Notes: generated from the letters alone by a model not told the origin. Counted from the first letter of the stretch, positions 23,301-36,380 are shown. The stretch is DNA of 64,000 nucleotides from Verticillium longisporum (GCA_019188255.1 JAETXT010000008.1:1984001-2048000); one strand, 5' to 3'. Translations and numbers: made by a program.

Positions 23301-26300
23301 ACCTGCATTCTCCCCCTCATGCCAGCCTTCTGGCAGCTTCCACCGCCAGAAATCGCTGGTCCGAGGGAACAGAGAGCGTGATCCCAGCACAGCTGGGGCC
23401 GTGGAAGCCCTGAAGCTCCAGGATACTCTGCTCCCCGCTTTGTGACGGACGGGACTTTCGCCACCACGAACCTCCTGGAATTTTGCTTCGAGTCTGACTG
23501 ACCGTCTCGACCTTGTCGTTTCGATACATTCACGGCAGTGTGGCGAGTCCCTTGACTGCCGCATCGGGAAAGCGACGAGATGCAGTAGACGTTGCCATTG
23601 GTTCACCGTTTAGGTTCCAGTGAAGCCTCATATCCCCCGGTGACTGGCAAGGGGTCTTGCACGGGTGTGGCTGAAGTGACAGAACTCGATCAACTGGTGA
23701 ACTGTGTCAGCGCGTGGCTTCCCAAGTTGAAAGGGTATAGAAGGGGGATAGGGGAGGAAATTCGGGCCTAACAGCATAGGAAGCAGCTGTGAAATTGAGA
23801 GGGGCGAGACGTCGGGACGGGTGTAGGCCATCTCAGCGACCGACGTCGAGCACTCCGACACGTTGTCGATGAGAGGACATCGAGTCTCTTTATCCTGTTC
23901 AGCCTCTCCTCGCCCAGGGACGAAAGCACCCCCCTGGCCAGGCTGTGGCTCGCCAGGAACCAAGATCACGGCCCACCTGCGGGCGCGGCACCCCCCCTAT
24001 CTCTAGGTCCGTCCCGAAAGTCTGGACGCGCCGGGGGTCCCAGAGATCCAATGAGTGGCTCCGAGCCGGTCGAGATAGACAGTGACATTGCTTCCTTGGC
24101 TGCCGCTCGAAACCGTACCCCCTCCCTGCACACGCCCCTCCTGCGGGTTCTGTGGCGAGTACCTGCCTGCGGCTGGAGCCGCTGGAGAAGAGAAGGCTCC
24201 CCTCTCGAGGGCTCCCTCCACAAAGAAGGAAAACGTAAATCAGAAAGCCGTATTGACGGCGCCCATTGGGTTCAGCCACGGCTGTTCTGTGGTTCCCTTT
24301 GCTCCAATCGCCTCGATCCGACATGTGGCGAGGTGTGTGAGCCACACAAGGCGCGAGGATCGTCGTTTGCTGTGGCGAAGAAACCCAACGTTTCATCCGT
24401 CGCCGTCTGTCATCGCGCTATGCCACGCCAATGTAACTGACGGGGGCCCCTGAAGAGCTGAAAATAGTGACTTCGCGACCTCTATTGGCTTGTTCCCCTG
24501 GAAGTTACGCGTGGCTGTGCCTCTCCGGGGTCGAGGATGATCATGAACGGTGAGGCTCCGGCTCGCCGCTACTGGCCTAGTGACTAGTACGACCGAGAAC
24601 AAGTCGCACGTGTGTCACGTAAGGCCATGTCAGTTGGAGGTTCTGGACCTCGGAGAGCGTGATGATCGTCTTCTCGCGTAGCGGCCAGCACGCAGCGAAC
24701 GGCCTGTGATCTCCGCTCCCTGGCCGTCCTCTCATCTTGTGACCATCTCTCATGATGCGACGGTGATATGTTGGTGCTGTGCGGGATGACGCCTGTGTGA
24801 GGGTGATCGGCAGTCGTATATCCGTATCGGGAAGACACTGGACGTTGCGCCAGCGCAAGTCACCGTAGCCAGTCCAGTCAAGCCACGATGAACCCCTCCC
24901 TTCTTGTGCTTGTGCCCCCCCCCCTCCTTATTGTGGCGAGTGTTTCCCTTACGAAGGCCGAAGTACCGGTACAAATGTCGGCTCTGTGGCTCATTTCTGC
25001 GTGCCCACGACCGGCCAAGTTCAGGGCTGCATGTCTGCACACGCCATCCGTGAAGACCCCTTCCTCAACCAGTGGGACATGGTGTGCGATCGGTGCGCTG
25101 GCAACCCCGGTTTGCCTTCAACACTGGCATGAAGCCGTAAAGGGCCTAAGAGCCCCGCGCCGAGGCTAGGAGGATCGTTCGTGTTCGAGGCGTGGCTGCT
25201 ATCCGTCTTCTCGGGGTCGTAACAGACCCCGTCCTTGGCTCTTATCAAGGGATGATACTTACAGGGCACCGCGTTGCGAATGTGAGACACGGCATGGAAT
25301 TACTGGCTAGTATCCAAAGTGTGTACTCGCTATACGCATATTTAGCCTGACACGCACTACGCGACCTGTGAACCAAAGCAACTGCGTAGCTTGAGCCACA
25401 GGGGTCAACGCCATTGCGACGACAGGCGCACTGATTCTGTGATGAACGTGATACTCAACGAAGGAACATTGTGGTTGTGCGTCACTGCGAAGATCCGGCA
25501 GTCTCGGCCGGTCTCTTTTCGAAGCAGCAGGCGATGATCACCGACATCATGTTTAGGGCGATCGGGAGGCCGCCCAGGTCGTGATTGCTACTTTGGGCAG
25601 AAACAGTCGCCGAAATCCGACTAGATTGCAACGTTGGCGATCGGAACGATCGCACATGATATGTCTGGACGGCGGGGGTATGCCGTCTCAACGATAACGT
25701 GAAGAGTAGGTTTCCGTATATCCTTGTCAAACCAGGCTGGCAGTACATGATTTGCGCAGGGAGGTTACGTCGTCTATGCACGATGTCACGTCGGCGGCAT
25801 TAGTTGAGCAAGGCACACGGTAGAGACTAGGCCTTGGTAACAAACGCGCTTGGGCACCTAATTGGTACATCGAGGGTTACATGCTTGTACAGATTCATAT
25901 CGAGATCTGTCTAGTCCGTATAGGAGGTAGAAGCAGCTCCAGAAGCCGAGGCCCCAGCTATAGACATTGGATCGGAGTCGTGCGCGCTCCGGGCTCCGAC
26001 GGGATTCAGTCAAGTCAGGTAAGAAACAAGGACCACGAGGGATTGTAAATGAAGACCAAACGAATTGGCGGTCAACCTGACGACTGTTCACTTGGGCGTG
26101 TAGCTCGACACAGTGAATGGCCTGTTGTGGTGCTACCAGTCTTTTTGGAAGCTAAACCAGATAGAGGGACGACGAGTATAGCTGGACCCTAGTAAAACTG
26201 TCTTGGCTCTATCGCAAGCCTAAACGTGTTTGCCCTGAACAGAGGATTGACTACTGATACCTGAAAGCATGCTCGGGATGCGCAAGGTGTAGTTTCGTCT

Positions 26301-26640
26301 GGAAATACGATTGGTACTTCACTGGGGGTTCTCGACCTACGATAAAATAGGGCATCCGGCCTCCATACCCAAAACAAACTTTCATGTCGGTAGCTACGTC
26401 GTATAAGAACAAGGATTTTCTATATCGAAGGCCGCATTTGCCCCCCCTTGTAAACACATGAGGGTGTTTCACTACAAGTTTGTACCATGCCTCCCGAGCT
26501 GGAACTCACATGATCCCCTTGACTTGGAGGACGAAAGTCTGAATAGCGAAACCGAGGCGTGTAGTGAATGTTGCATCTGTATATAAGGACAGCATCCGTG
26601 ATCATAGTGCCTCGACTCATGAATTTTGTATAGGTAGTAT
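20319..26640. other. Long gene-poor stretch, GC-balanced
   Basis: More than 6 kb with many open frames below about 180 codons, none with recognisable domains, plausible splice structure or consistent coding character. The left few hundred bases should hold the NOP56 promoter. No tRNA, rRNA or CRISPR-like array was seen. The sequence is not TA-saturated, so it is not an ordinary RIPed block. It could contain non-coding transcripts, fast-evolving small genes or decayed sequence; none can be supported. Confidence 0.4.
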
Positions 26641-27261
26641 GATTTGAAGGCGTAGTCTTTGATTTGAAGTATAGGAACAGCCTATCACAACATTAAGACC
26701 CTAGAGTTAGTTATCGTTATAAGGGGCTAGTCGTTGAGCGTCGCGCTAGGACGAGGCCTTGAATGTATTATTACTAGATAAAGAATAAGAATAAGAAGAA
26801 TACTATAATAGCTCTTTATGCCCCTTTATAATGGAAAATAAGGAGTTATATAGGAGCTTACCTATAAATAAGCTATTAAGGTATAGCCTTAGCTTTATAG
26901 CTTAGCTAGGTATAACCTATAATAATATCCCCCTTTATATAAATTATATATTATAATTATCGTAAATTTTAAAGTAAATCTATTTATTTATTATAGTATT
27001 ATTATTTAATTATTAAAGTAAATATAGCTAGCTTTTATAGGGAATCTATTATTGCTTTTATACGTTTCCTTTATTATTCTAGGTTAAGTTTCGAGTTTCT
27101 TTCTCCTCTTAACTCTATTTACTTATATTATTACTATTACCGCCCCTATCCTCATAGATTATTACTCTAATATAGGAAGTATTATATATTTAGATTAATA
27201 TTTATTAATTTCTCTATAATTATTAAAATAGTTTATTATAAGTTTTATATATCTTTATAGA
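26641..27261. other. Left edge of the AT-rich block, unidentified RIPed sequence
   Basis: Composition switches near 26,640-26,800 from balanced to TA-rich. The stretch is the left flank into which copia copy A inserted, so it may belong to the same older element as the sequence right of 36676. No family motif was readable. Confidence 0.4.
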
Positions 27262-27266
27262 ATTAT
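27262..27266. repeat. 5-bp target duplication of copia copy A, left (ATTAT)
   Basis: ATTAT before the left LTR is repeated at 36672-36676 after the right LTR. A 5-bp duplication is normal for LTR retrotransposons; the AT-only sequence makes chance agreement less unlikely, but both LTR ends fall exactly beside it. Confidence 0.7.
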
Positions 27267-27557
27267 TATTAAGAGGGCTTTACTGCTTATATAAACCCCG
27301 TTTCATTGCTTTGGCTATGCCTAAGAGCTCTAAATAGGTAGGGTAGGTGATATAAGTCTTATAATATAGTTTATAATTCTATCTCTCCAAATCACCGCTA
27401 CCTATATGAATCAGATATACCTATCTAATTCACCGATTACGTAAGCTATAAATCACGTGCTCCTAAGAGCTATAAATCCCAGCCCTAGTAATCACTATAT
27501 CAGTGAATCCTATATAGTGATTACCGACCTAGGTAATCCCCTAATATTAATTTAATA
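27267..27557 (-). repeat. LTR of copia copy A (3' LTR in element orientation)
   Basis: 291 bp, nearly the same as 36381-36671 in direct orientation, differing mainly by C/T and G/A. Its ends read TATTAAG...TTTAATA, the RIPed form of TG...CA termini. Immediately inside lies a pyrimidine tract (CTTTTCTTTAT), i.e. a purine tract on the minus strand where a polypurine tract belongs. This supports minus-strand orientation. Confidence 0.85.
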
Positions 27558-30132
27558 CCGGCTATCTTTTCTTTATAGATAGGATTACCTAAGGGACTAA
27601 TATCGGGCTCTATTACCTATATTAATAGCTACTCTAATACGCTTATAATCCTCTAGTCTCTAGCGTATTAGATCTACTATCCTAATCTATAAAATAAATA
27701 AATGAATAAATGAATAAGTAATAATAGGAGAATAATAGATAGAATAAGGAAAAATACGGCTTAATACTACTATTCCCGTAGGCGTTGAATCCCTAGTCCC
27801 TAGCACTACGGATTAGTTAAACTAGCTATTAAATAGCTCTCCTAGGAAACGAATTAAGTTATAATTAAATAATAGGAATAGGCTTTTAAACCCTTTAATA
27901 AAGGAAATAAATAGCAATTAAATAGCGTAATAGCTAATTAAATAGCGCTCTTATAATAGCTAGATACGGGCTCGTAAAATCTCTAAATCGCTAATATACT
28001 AATAGAGGGTAGAAGAATAATTATTATTGCCCCTTTTATTAGCTTTCTCGATAGGAATAATAGAATTAAACCGCCTTTAATAGGAATAATAGAATTAAAC
28101 TACCTAAATAGGATTAATAGATCCTATTAAGCTAATTTAATAAATACTATACTCTATAGATCTATATATCTAATTAGTAAGTTATAGTAATTCTATTCCT
28201 TTTACCTTCCCTCTTCCCTATAATAATTCTTTATTTTTAAGATTAGCTAACTTAATCTACTATTTTAGAGCTCCGACGATTACTAAATCCCTATTTTTAC
28301 TACTCTCTCTCTTTCTCTTTTTCTCTTATCCCGGCCTTAATAATGCCGCTTAAGCGTAAAGCCCCTACGCCTATTACCCCTCCCGCTAAGAGAGTAGCGA
28401 AGCGTAAGAACTTAGTTAGCACTAATTATAGGAGCTATTAATCTAGGATATAGTATATATACGTAGTAATATTCATAAGGTCCCCTATTTAAGGTACTTA
28501 AAATCTTATCTTATTAATAAGTAAACTAAAACTAATATTAATAGTATATACTACGATTTAGAGCCTAAGGGTTCCTATTACTATAAATATACTTCTAGGT
28601 ATTCTTATAAATTAATATAAGCTTCCGCGATCTCTATTTTCTAGTATCTATAGCTCTAACGATCATTATCTATAATCTAGTCGGGGCGTTTAAGCCCGCT
28701 ATAAAGTTTTTAGCTACCTAGGATAAGAATAATAAGCTAATAAGCTCTCTTTTCTATTATTTCTTTAATTATCTAATTATACGATTAGCTAATAGGGGAT
28801 ATAGGATATAGAGAAGTAGTATATTATCGTAAAGGGTATATTAATAATCGCTAAGGAGGAGGAAGCGAAGGGGGGTAATGACCCTAATAAAGACCTCGAT
28901 AGTCTTTATAATATTAATTATAAGGTAACTAAGTAGGCCGTAGCTCTACGGCTCTTTAACTACCTCTAGTAGGACTCGCTAGAGTAATTAAACTCGGATT
29001 CTTCGGATTCCGAGGCTTAGTCCGCTTTATAGAGCGGTTACTTTACTATTTTACTAATCGTAGGGTCGTCGTTTTTACTTCTAAGGTACTCGTTTTTAAG
29101 CTTTACTATATTTTTATTAATATTAATTACTTTTACCCCCTAACTATTCTTTTCTTAATGTTTAATTTATCCTTTAATCCTAATTATAACTTCGTTAGAG
29201 CTTATTAGCGCTTCTAGTACCTAGTTTAGCGTTCCCTTAATTATTAAATCTATAAGGTTATCGCTTCTAGCGATCTAATAAATTTCGTCGATTTCGTATT
29301 CTTTATAGCTTTATTATAATATTATAAGATCTATTATTAAGCGTTTCTCTACTATTACGCTTAATTAAATTAAGTATTAGTAGAGCGAGTAGTTATTAGT
29401 ATAGATAATTATCTATAGGAATAGTAATTCTAAGCGTTTATAGATCTCTTAGAGTATCTATTTAAGGATATAAGCTATATCGAAGCCGCTAACTATCCTA
29501 TAGATCTCGTTAATTAGAATTAAACGTATAACCCGTTTATATTTAATAGATTATTAATAGAGGATATTATTATATACTATAAAGGCATTCTCCTAATTAT
29601 AGGAACGTTTATTATTAAGGAGGATAATAAATCCGATCTATAAATTTAGGTCCTTATTATTAACGAAGGAGCTATTAATAAATACGTAAAGTTAAGCTAT
29701 TAAGAAATCTAGGTATACGTAATTTAGGCTATAGCCTACGTTAGCGATCTACTATTATATATATTTATTAAGCTATTTAAAGTCGTCCTCCTATAAGTTC
29801 TTAGCTTAGGCTATAATAGAGAAATCGAAGGCTGCCTCTAATTAATAGGTTAAAGTAATATAAGTACTATAAGCTCTCTAGGCGATATATTCCTATTCTA
29901 AGCTTACTATCCCTAGGGTTACTAGCTCTAGGCGATTATTTTAGCCTTTCTATTAAATCGTAAGATCTTTAATTCTAACTTTAATAATATAGTTATTAAA
30001 GACGCTATTAGATCCTATATTAAGGACGGAAATAGGCTTTACCTAGAAGCTAGCGCTTTCGAGCTCTATTTATTCCTTTTATATAAACGTAGGCTCTCCG
30101 AGGTTAAGGGTATCGTTAATCTATATTCCGAT

Positions 30133-30134
30133 TA
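30133..30134. repeat. TA target duplication of pogo copy A (partner at 31996-31997)
   Basis: TA abuts both ends. The empty site with a single TA is preserved in copia copy B at 44489-44490, where flanks CTTAAT-TA-GCCTAAAG (minus strand) match those of copy A across the insertion. Confidence 0.9.
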
Positions 30135-31995
30135 ACGTAATCCACAAGCGAGTGGTTCACCCATGCGAGTGGTTCACTTCACCCCGACCCGACAAACATT
30201 CCGAGGAAAACCTCAACCCAAACGCCGTAAATCAATTAAAATCACTCCTCCTCGTCTTTTGCAGACGATGAGATAGCTACCTGACAAGTTCTCGCGTTGT
30301 GGCCGGTCTTCCCGCATACGCTACAGCATCGTTTCTTCGGCTGGGACCACGACGCGGGACCCGGGTTCTGCAGCGTTTCCTCTTTTATCTGGATATCTAC
30401 TTCCTTCTGAGCAATCTTGTCCTGTCCCTCGCCTACAGCCATGCTTCCTCCTTCCCGGAGACGTAGCTTTTTGGCCCTCCGGCGTCGGCTTAGTGTAGCA
30501 TTTTCCTCTCGAAGGATCATAACCTCTGACTTCAAAAGAGCGATCTGGTGCATAACACCCCGCGTCCCCTTCGCAAGATAGTCAACAGCATCTAAAATTG
30601 ACGTTGGGGAGCTTCCCTGGTGGCGTGAGATTCGCCCTTTGATGAAGTCAGTCTGGGAACCTGCCTCGAGCAGGTTAGTGGGCGTCTTAGAGACCCAAGA
30701 ATCACGCTCCCCGTGGGACGTCCCCGGAGGCGTCGTCGTCCTCAACCTCACATCCAGCTTTGACAGGACTGTTTCCGGGTTATGGGGGACAAGCCCCGCT
30801 CCTCGAAAGCCTCCCTGGATGTTTTTTTCTGTCATTGCTTGCTGAAATGCAGCCGAAAACGCCGGGAAGAAGTCCTCTTTGCTGATGTGCGTTGTACCCG
30901 CCCTCATCCTATCCTCGATTTGCCGACCGTATGCTTTCTTTAGTGGGCCAAAACACCCAACATCGAGAGGCTGGAGTAGATGTGACGAATGAGGAGGCAT
31001 ACAGAGTGTGATGATGTTGTTCTCCTTGCAGTAGAGTTCGAAGTCGACCGAGTGGTGACTTTCGTGGCCATCCAGGATCAGTAGGCGATAACCGCCCGAA
31101 GTACGGGACTTTGTATGCCTGTCAAAATGCCGAATCCATTCCAGACCAATATCATTCGTCGTCCAGCCGTTTGGAGATGTTGCGATTCTCCAGTCGCGAG
31201 AAATCGCGTCGTCCTGGTACCAGCTCGAGAGGTGGTACTTGCCCGAAACCACGATGAACGGCGGGACGGAGAAACCCAACGCGCCAACGCCCTGGATCAC
31301 CGTAACCCATTCCCGGTTGCCTGGCTGCCTCATCTTCACATTGGACCGTCTTTCCGAACTGGTCACGACCATTCCGTTGGCGATAACGCCCATCTGGAAG
31401 CCGGTCTCGTCAAAGTTGTACATGTCAGCCTCTTGGATGCCGTACTTGGCGATCATGTTATGCACGAGGCGGAACCACGCGTTTATCGCGTCCGGATCTT
31501 CGCATTGGGCCCTCTTGTAGTCGTACTTGCGAAAGAAACGCGTCCGGAGCTCTGGTTGCCGTTTGACGAAGTTTGCGGCCCAGTTCTTCCCGACGCGTGG
31601 CGCGTCACGGTCGGCAAGCAGGCGATTCGCCATATCTCCGACCTCACCCAACCGGGGAGGGTAAGATCGCGCATCTAGGTCAAGGATATATTCGACAATA
31701 GTTTTCTCTTCTAGTACTGTTAATTTGGCAGAATTGGGCGGGCTTTCGCGTCGGGAGGGTTTGCCCTTCTGGCGTCGGAGGAGCGTCGTTAAGGGGACGG
31801 TGTAGATCCTCGCAGCACTCCGGGCGCTTAGGTTCGGGTCATTGTCCATAGCTTGGATAGCAAGGAATAATTGACCTTCTTTTGAAAGAGTCTCCATCGC
31901 GGGCGGAGGTGGAATCTGTAGAATTCAGGTGTAGGTCGTGGGCCCGGGCGAAGTGAACCACTCGCTTGGGTGAACCACTCGCTTGTGGATTACGT
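30135..31995 (-). mobile_element. pogo/Fot1-type DNA transposon, copy A (1861 bp, intact)
   Basis: The element is bounded by 46-bp terminal inverted repeats (30135-30180, 31950-31995) with one mismatch, starting ACGTAATCCACAAGCG. Each holds two copies of GCGAGTGGTTCAC. TA is duplicated on both sides. One uninterrupted 551-codon transposase gene fills the interior. It keeps normal CA and TG content and is GC-rich, in sharp contrast to the RIPed copia element around it. It interrupts the RT region of copia copy A. Length, TA target and DD35D transposase match the Fot1/Pot2 group of the Tc1/mariner superfamily. Confidence 0.93.
30242..31897 (-). CDS. pogo/Fot1-type DDE transposase with C-terminal zinc knuckle
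   Basis: A 551-aa intact frame. The N-terminus (ARSAARIYTVPLTTLLRR) is a psq/CENP-B-type helix-turn-helix, followed by a second DNA-binding part (GKNWAANFVKRQPELRTRF). The catalytic domain has Asp163 in YNFDETGFQMG, Asp276 in LLILDGHESHHS and Asp312 in LLQPLDVGCFGPLK; the last two are 35 residues apart, giving DD35D as in Fot1-like enzymes. After a leucine-rich coiled segment (IALLKSEVMILREENATL) the C-terminus has a CCHC zinc knuckle, CSVCGKTGHNARTC (C-x2-C-x4-H-x4-C). It cuts and pastes at TA dinucleotides, acting on the 46-bp ends. The intact reading frame suggests a potentially active enzyme able to mobilise both copies. Confidence 0.93.
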   Translation of the reverse strand: METLSKEGQLFLAIQAMDNDPNLSARSAARIYTVPLTTLLRRQKGKPSRRESPPNSAKLTVLEEKTIVEYILDLDARSYPPRLGEVGDMANRLLADRDAPRVGKNWAANFVKRQPELRTRFFRKYDYKRAQCEDPDAINAWFRLVHNMIAKYGIQEADMYNFDETGFQMGVIANGMVVTSSERRSNVKMRQPGNREWVTVIQGVGALGFSVPPFIVVSGKYHLSSWYQDDAISRDWRIATSPNGWTTNDIGLEWIRHFDRHTKSRTSGGYRLLILDGHESHHSVDFELYCKENNIITLCMPPHSSHLLQPLDVGCFGPLKKAYGRQIEDRMRAGTTHISKEDFFPAFSAAFQQAMTEKNIQGGFRGAGLVPHNPETVLSKLDVRLRTTTPPGTSHGERDSWVSKTPTNLLEAGSQTDFIKGRISRHQGSSPTSILDAVDYLAKGTRGVMHQIALLKSEVMILREENATLSRRRRAKKLRLREGGSMAVGEGQDKIAQKEVDIQIKEETLQNPGPASWSQPKKRCCSVCGKTGHNARTCQVAISSSAKDEEE

Positions 31996-32233
31996 TAGTC
32001 TAAAGCTCTCTCTAGCTCTAGTTAAAAGTAAATACGGATCGTAGCCTATTAGAATAGCATTTAGGCGCTCCCTATAATAGCGCTAATAGGTTATAAACTA
32101 ATAGAGACCTAACTCTATAATACTATAGAGTAGCTTTATAATATAGAAGATAATTCTATTAGGGTATCTATACTATAGCTCCTTAGGAATATATAGGAGA
32201 ATATTATATAATAGATCTATAGCGCTCTAGGTA

Positions 32234-32235
32234 TA
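32234..32235. other. Empty TA site in copia A corresponding to pogo insertion in copia B
   Basis: Copia A reads GCTCTAGGTA-TA-GGCTT here; copia B (minus strand) reads GCTCTAGGTA-TA, then the pogo element, then TA-AGCTT. This lies 237 bp from copy A's own insertion. Confidence 0.85.
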
Positions 32236-35200
32236 GGCTTAACTAATATTATGGAATATTAATTAGTAACTACGTTACTATAGTATTAGGGTAATTACTA
32301 GGATTAGTTATTAATTATAGTATATAATCCTAAGCGATTACGTTAATAAGGTTATCTTCTCCTAATTACTATATCCCTAAACTATTAATTTTAACTTCTT
32401 ATATAGGGCTTAAAGGAGGCCTTTTACCTCTCTTATAAGCTAGTATCTAAAGATCTTAGTACTAGGAAACGCGGATCTCCTAATTAGTACGATTACTCTA
32501 GCTATTAGGAGTAAGTCGATTTCCTCCTAGTCGGACTATTTAAATAGCTTCCTAGGGGTCGTTATTCTACTTTTATTATATAATTAAATAGCTAGGTTAT
32601 ACCCCTATTATTCCCTTTTAATAATAAATTAGCGCTCGATCTATAAAGTCCTAATCGTATTACTTTTACGATCTATAAAAGCCGCCTATAATAGATTTAT
32701 AATATTTATTAACTTCCTAGGTCTCCTATATTATCGTAGTAGAATTAGCTTTAAATATTTAAATAGTTCTAAGGTCTCTAGAGTTCGAATTACTATTATC
32801 TCCCTAGCTTATTAATCTAGCGATCTATTATATAGTTTAATATATATTCCTCTATACTCTATTAGGCTATTAACTATTTCGATTATAATTACTATATTAG
32901 AAACCGATATAACCTTATAGGGACTAGTCTATTTCTCCCGCTCTTAGAATATAAAAACGTCGCTTCCTAGCTCTAGTAATCTTAGTAATAATTACTTAAT
33001 ATCTAATCTATTATAAGTATTAAGAGTATTATTAACCTTCCGCTTAGCGACTATTCGCTAAAGCTCCGCTATTGCCTTATTAACCGCTTTAGCGTACTAC
33101 GCTTAGATTATAGTAAGCGCTAAGTTAATAGTAATCCTAAATATCGCCCCGAATACGAATAATATAGGTATTAATCTATTAAGCTTAGTAATATCGTTTA
33201 CTACCTTTATAGCTCCTTAAAGTAGCGATTCTAGGCTCGTATTACGAGACTCTACTTTTAAGATCTCGTATACTCTACGTATCGGCTTATAATAGCTCTT
33301 AACCTTACCGATTAATTAATAGGCCTCTATAGGGATCTAATAGTAGGTTATACCTAGGAGGTATACCTCTACCCTAAACTCTACGGAGGTAAAGTTCGTT
33401 CTAGTATTAATAGTTACGATATCTAGAAGCCTAAGGTATATATCTAATTAGTACCTCTTAAGAGCTTCTTATATTATATAAGCTATAGAATTAGGAATAA
33501 AAGTTATAGACTAGAATCCTATACTTATATTAATTATATAAAGAACGGGCTTTCTATCTAAATATATAATATCGATTAAAATCTTATAATTAAAGTCGAT
33601 ATCTAATCTTAGAATAAACTTAAAATATTATAGAGACTTCCCTTTAATCTAATAATAGTAATAGAAGCGGTTTATTAGCTCTAGAGTATCCCGATTTACG
33701 TCCTAATCTACTCTCTAGAGTAGGTTCTATAGCTTCTTTATAGATAAATAACCGAACCGCTTATAAATATATCGGAGCTCTACTTCTATTAGAAACGCTA
33801 TTCTATCGCTCTCTATCCCTATTATATATATAATCCCGGAGCTAGTATAAATCTTCGTATCTAGGAAGAACTATAAATAGCCCTATTTGCGAAAAATAGG
33901 CGTACGCTCTTAGATCTCCTTAATATACTTTACTAGCTTATTATATATATTATCTAAATAGATTCCGAGATCGTTTATATCCTTAATATAAAGTAAGAAT
34001 AAAGTATTTATTAGGACGATATAGAACGTAATTCTCTTAATTAGTATTAGAATAGTAATCTCCTCTATTATAGAAATAGGATTTCCTATTCCGAATCTTA
34101 TTCTAGCCCCTATTCCCTATTTATTAATTATTAAGCTTAATATTAGGGCTATTAAGGCCCTTATTTATAAAGCTCCTATTATAGAAACTAATACTATACC
34201 TATATTAAAGATAATATTATATTATATAGAAATACTATTAATTTAATATTAAGTAAAGAGCTACTCTATTAGAGCTATTATTTCAGCCTTCGGACTATTC
34301 CCCTTAATTCTATATTAGAACGATTAATTTACTAAGAAGTATATAATATAAGTATTTATTAATTCGCTCTTAGGATTAGATTTAAAGGTATTATCTATTC
34401 CTAGCTTATCGGAAATAGGATTATCTAATTCCGAGCTCTTAATAGGTTCTATTACTATTAAAAACTAATAATATCCTTTCCGCTAATCCCTATACGCTTC
34501 CTATATATGTTTCTATTACTCTTTCGAATATTATTATTCCTCGGGAGAGTACTTTATCGATCTATAATCTAGTTTAGAGTATATCTAGTATTTATAAATT
34601 CTAAATAGCTAATAATTATTAATTCTATATACCGATTACTCTCTACGATCTCCCCTTCTATTAGCTTAGCAATATCCGCTCCTATAACGTCTATCGGTAT
34701 AGAAGTGCTTAGGCGTTCTAGTATTCTCCTTTACCTTTAGTATATTCTTAAGCTATATAGATAGCGTATTAAAAGATCGCTCTAACTTTATTAATATAAT
34801 CTTTAGCTCTAGGATACTTTAAACCGCCCTTAGAGTATTTATATAGAGATAAATCTCTTCCTTAAATATATAGCTAAATGCTCTCTAGTATTATTAAAGC
34901 CTATCTAGAAGGATCTAGAGAACTTCTATTCGTAGCTTTCCTATATTATTAGCTTCTATTATTATAGAGTAGAACGTTATCGAGCTCTAGTTTATATAAT
35001 ATTATATTTTATTAATCTCCGAATTAAACTATTATTTAATCGTTAAATATATTTAATAAAGTCTTATATTCTAGTTTATATACTCTAGGAAGAAAGTTTA
35101 TATATACTTTAAAAATATATTTAGGAAGAGCGTATAGAGCTATATATAGCGGATTTATAATAGTTCGTAAACGTCTATAAAGATATATATTTTATTATTA

Positions 35201-36380
35201 AGGATATTATATATCTCCTTAAAGTAATTGCTCTCCTTATTCTAGAGTAATACGAATTACTTAATTATAGTTCTATCGATTAGTGAATTTACTAATTTAT
35301 ATAATGATAGAGTATAGTACTAAGCTAGTAAGTTCTAGGTAATATTTAGGGGTAAGGTCTTATTTCTTTATAATTAAAGTATAATCTCTTATTAGCTAGA
35401 TTGCCTACTCCGTTAATTAGATAACCCTAGAACTAGGGGCTATTAGGGATCTATCCTCCCTATTTATAGTTTTCGGATTTAGGATAGCTAGGCGTTCCCC
35501 GTAGGTTATTACTTATCGTCCTATTAATCTCGCTATTCCTCTACTCTTTAGAATATTAAATCCCGATTAATAATAATCGACTTTATCGTATCGGGTATCT
35601 CTTCCTATAAAAGTATTAGGATTAATCTCTTCGATATCTTAGCATTTATTACTCTTAGAAGAGGGATCCTACGCTCTACTAGATATACCTTTAGTGCTCG
35701 AATAATCGTTATATTATAGGAATTAAAGTCCTCTTCGATCTAGCTTTAGAAGTCTTCGATAAATGCTTCTAGGAGGTAAACTCCCTTTATAGTCCTATAT
35801 ACGCTTATTGCTTTAAGGATCTAGGCGCTCTTAAGATCTATAGATATTAAATCTAGTAATCTAGGGAACCGTAATTCTATTCTATAAATAATGAAGTTAA
35901 TATCGAGACCCTTCCTAACCTTCTACGTTAAGTATAATATACTAAGTTCTTTTAGAATACTATCGAACTCCTATTATATCTTTTCAATACTCTCTAGCTC
36001 TATTATAGAGCTATTACTATAATCCGAGGAGCTTATTATCGCTAATCTTTATTAAAGCTCTATTATAGCTAATTAATTATTCTATAGAGCTTCGTTTATC
36101 GGGTTTAGTAGCTAGTAATATAGCCTAGGTAGTAATCTTAGGCGTAGGAGTCCTAAGGTACTTAAAGTAGACAGTGCTCCTATAGATTATATAATAGGGG
36201 ATTTCCCTACTACTAAGCTCTTATAAGAGTCCTAAAATACTTAAAATAAACGGTACTCTTACGATTACTTATAAAGTATAACCGATAAGCTTATATATAG
36301 CGAATTTGCTATTTATAGGATTAATCCTAATTTCTCTAGCTCTAGCTATTCTATATTACGTTAAACGCAATACTAATTAG

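Noticed and set aside
20305..26620. Scattered open frames of 60-180 codons
   Set aside because: Cysteine/arginine/serine-rich chance frames on both strands, no domains, no matching splice sites, mutually overlapping.
28338..28430. Plus-strand start reading MPLKRKAPTPITPPAKR inside copia copy A
   Set aside because: It looks like a basic protein N-terminus but soon meets stops; it lies antisense to the copia element between RNase H and the LTR, and the counterpart in copy B is also broken. Not enough to call a gene.
30135..31995. pogo pair explained by duplication of one loaded copia element
   Set aside because: The two insertions are at different TA sites and each copia retains the other's empty site.
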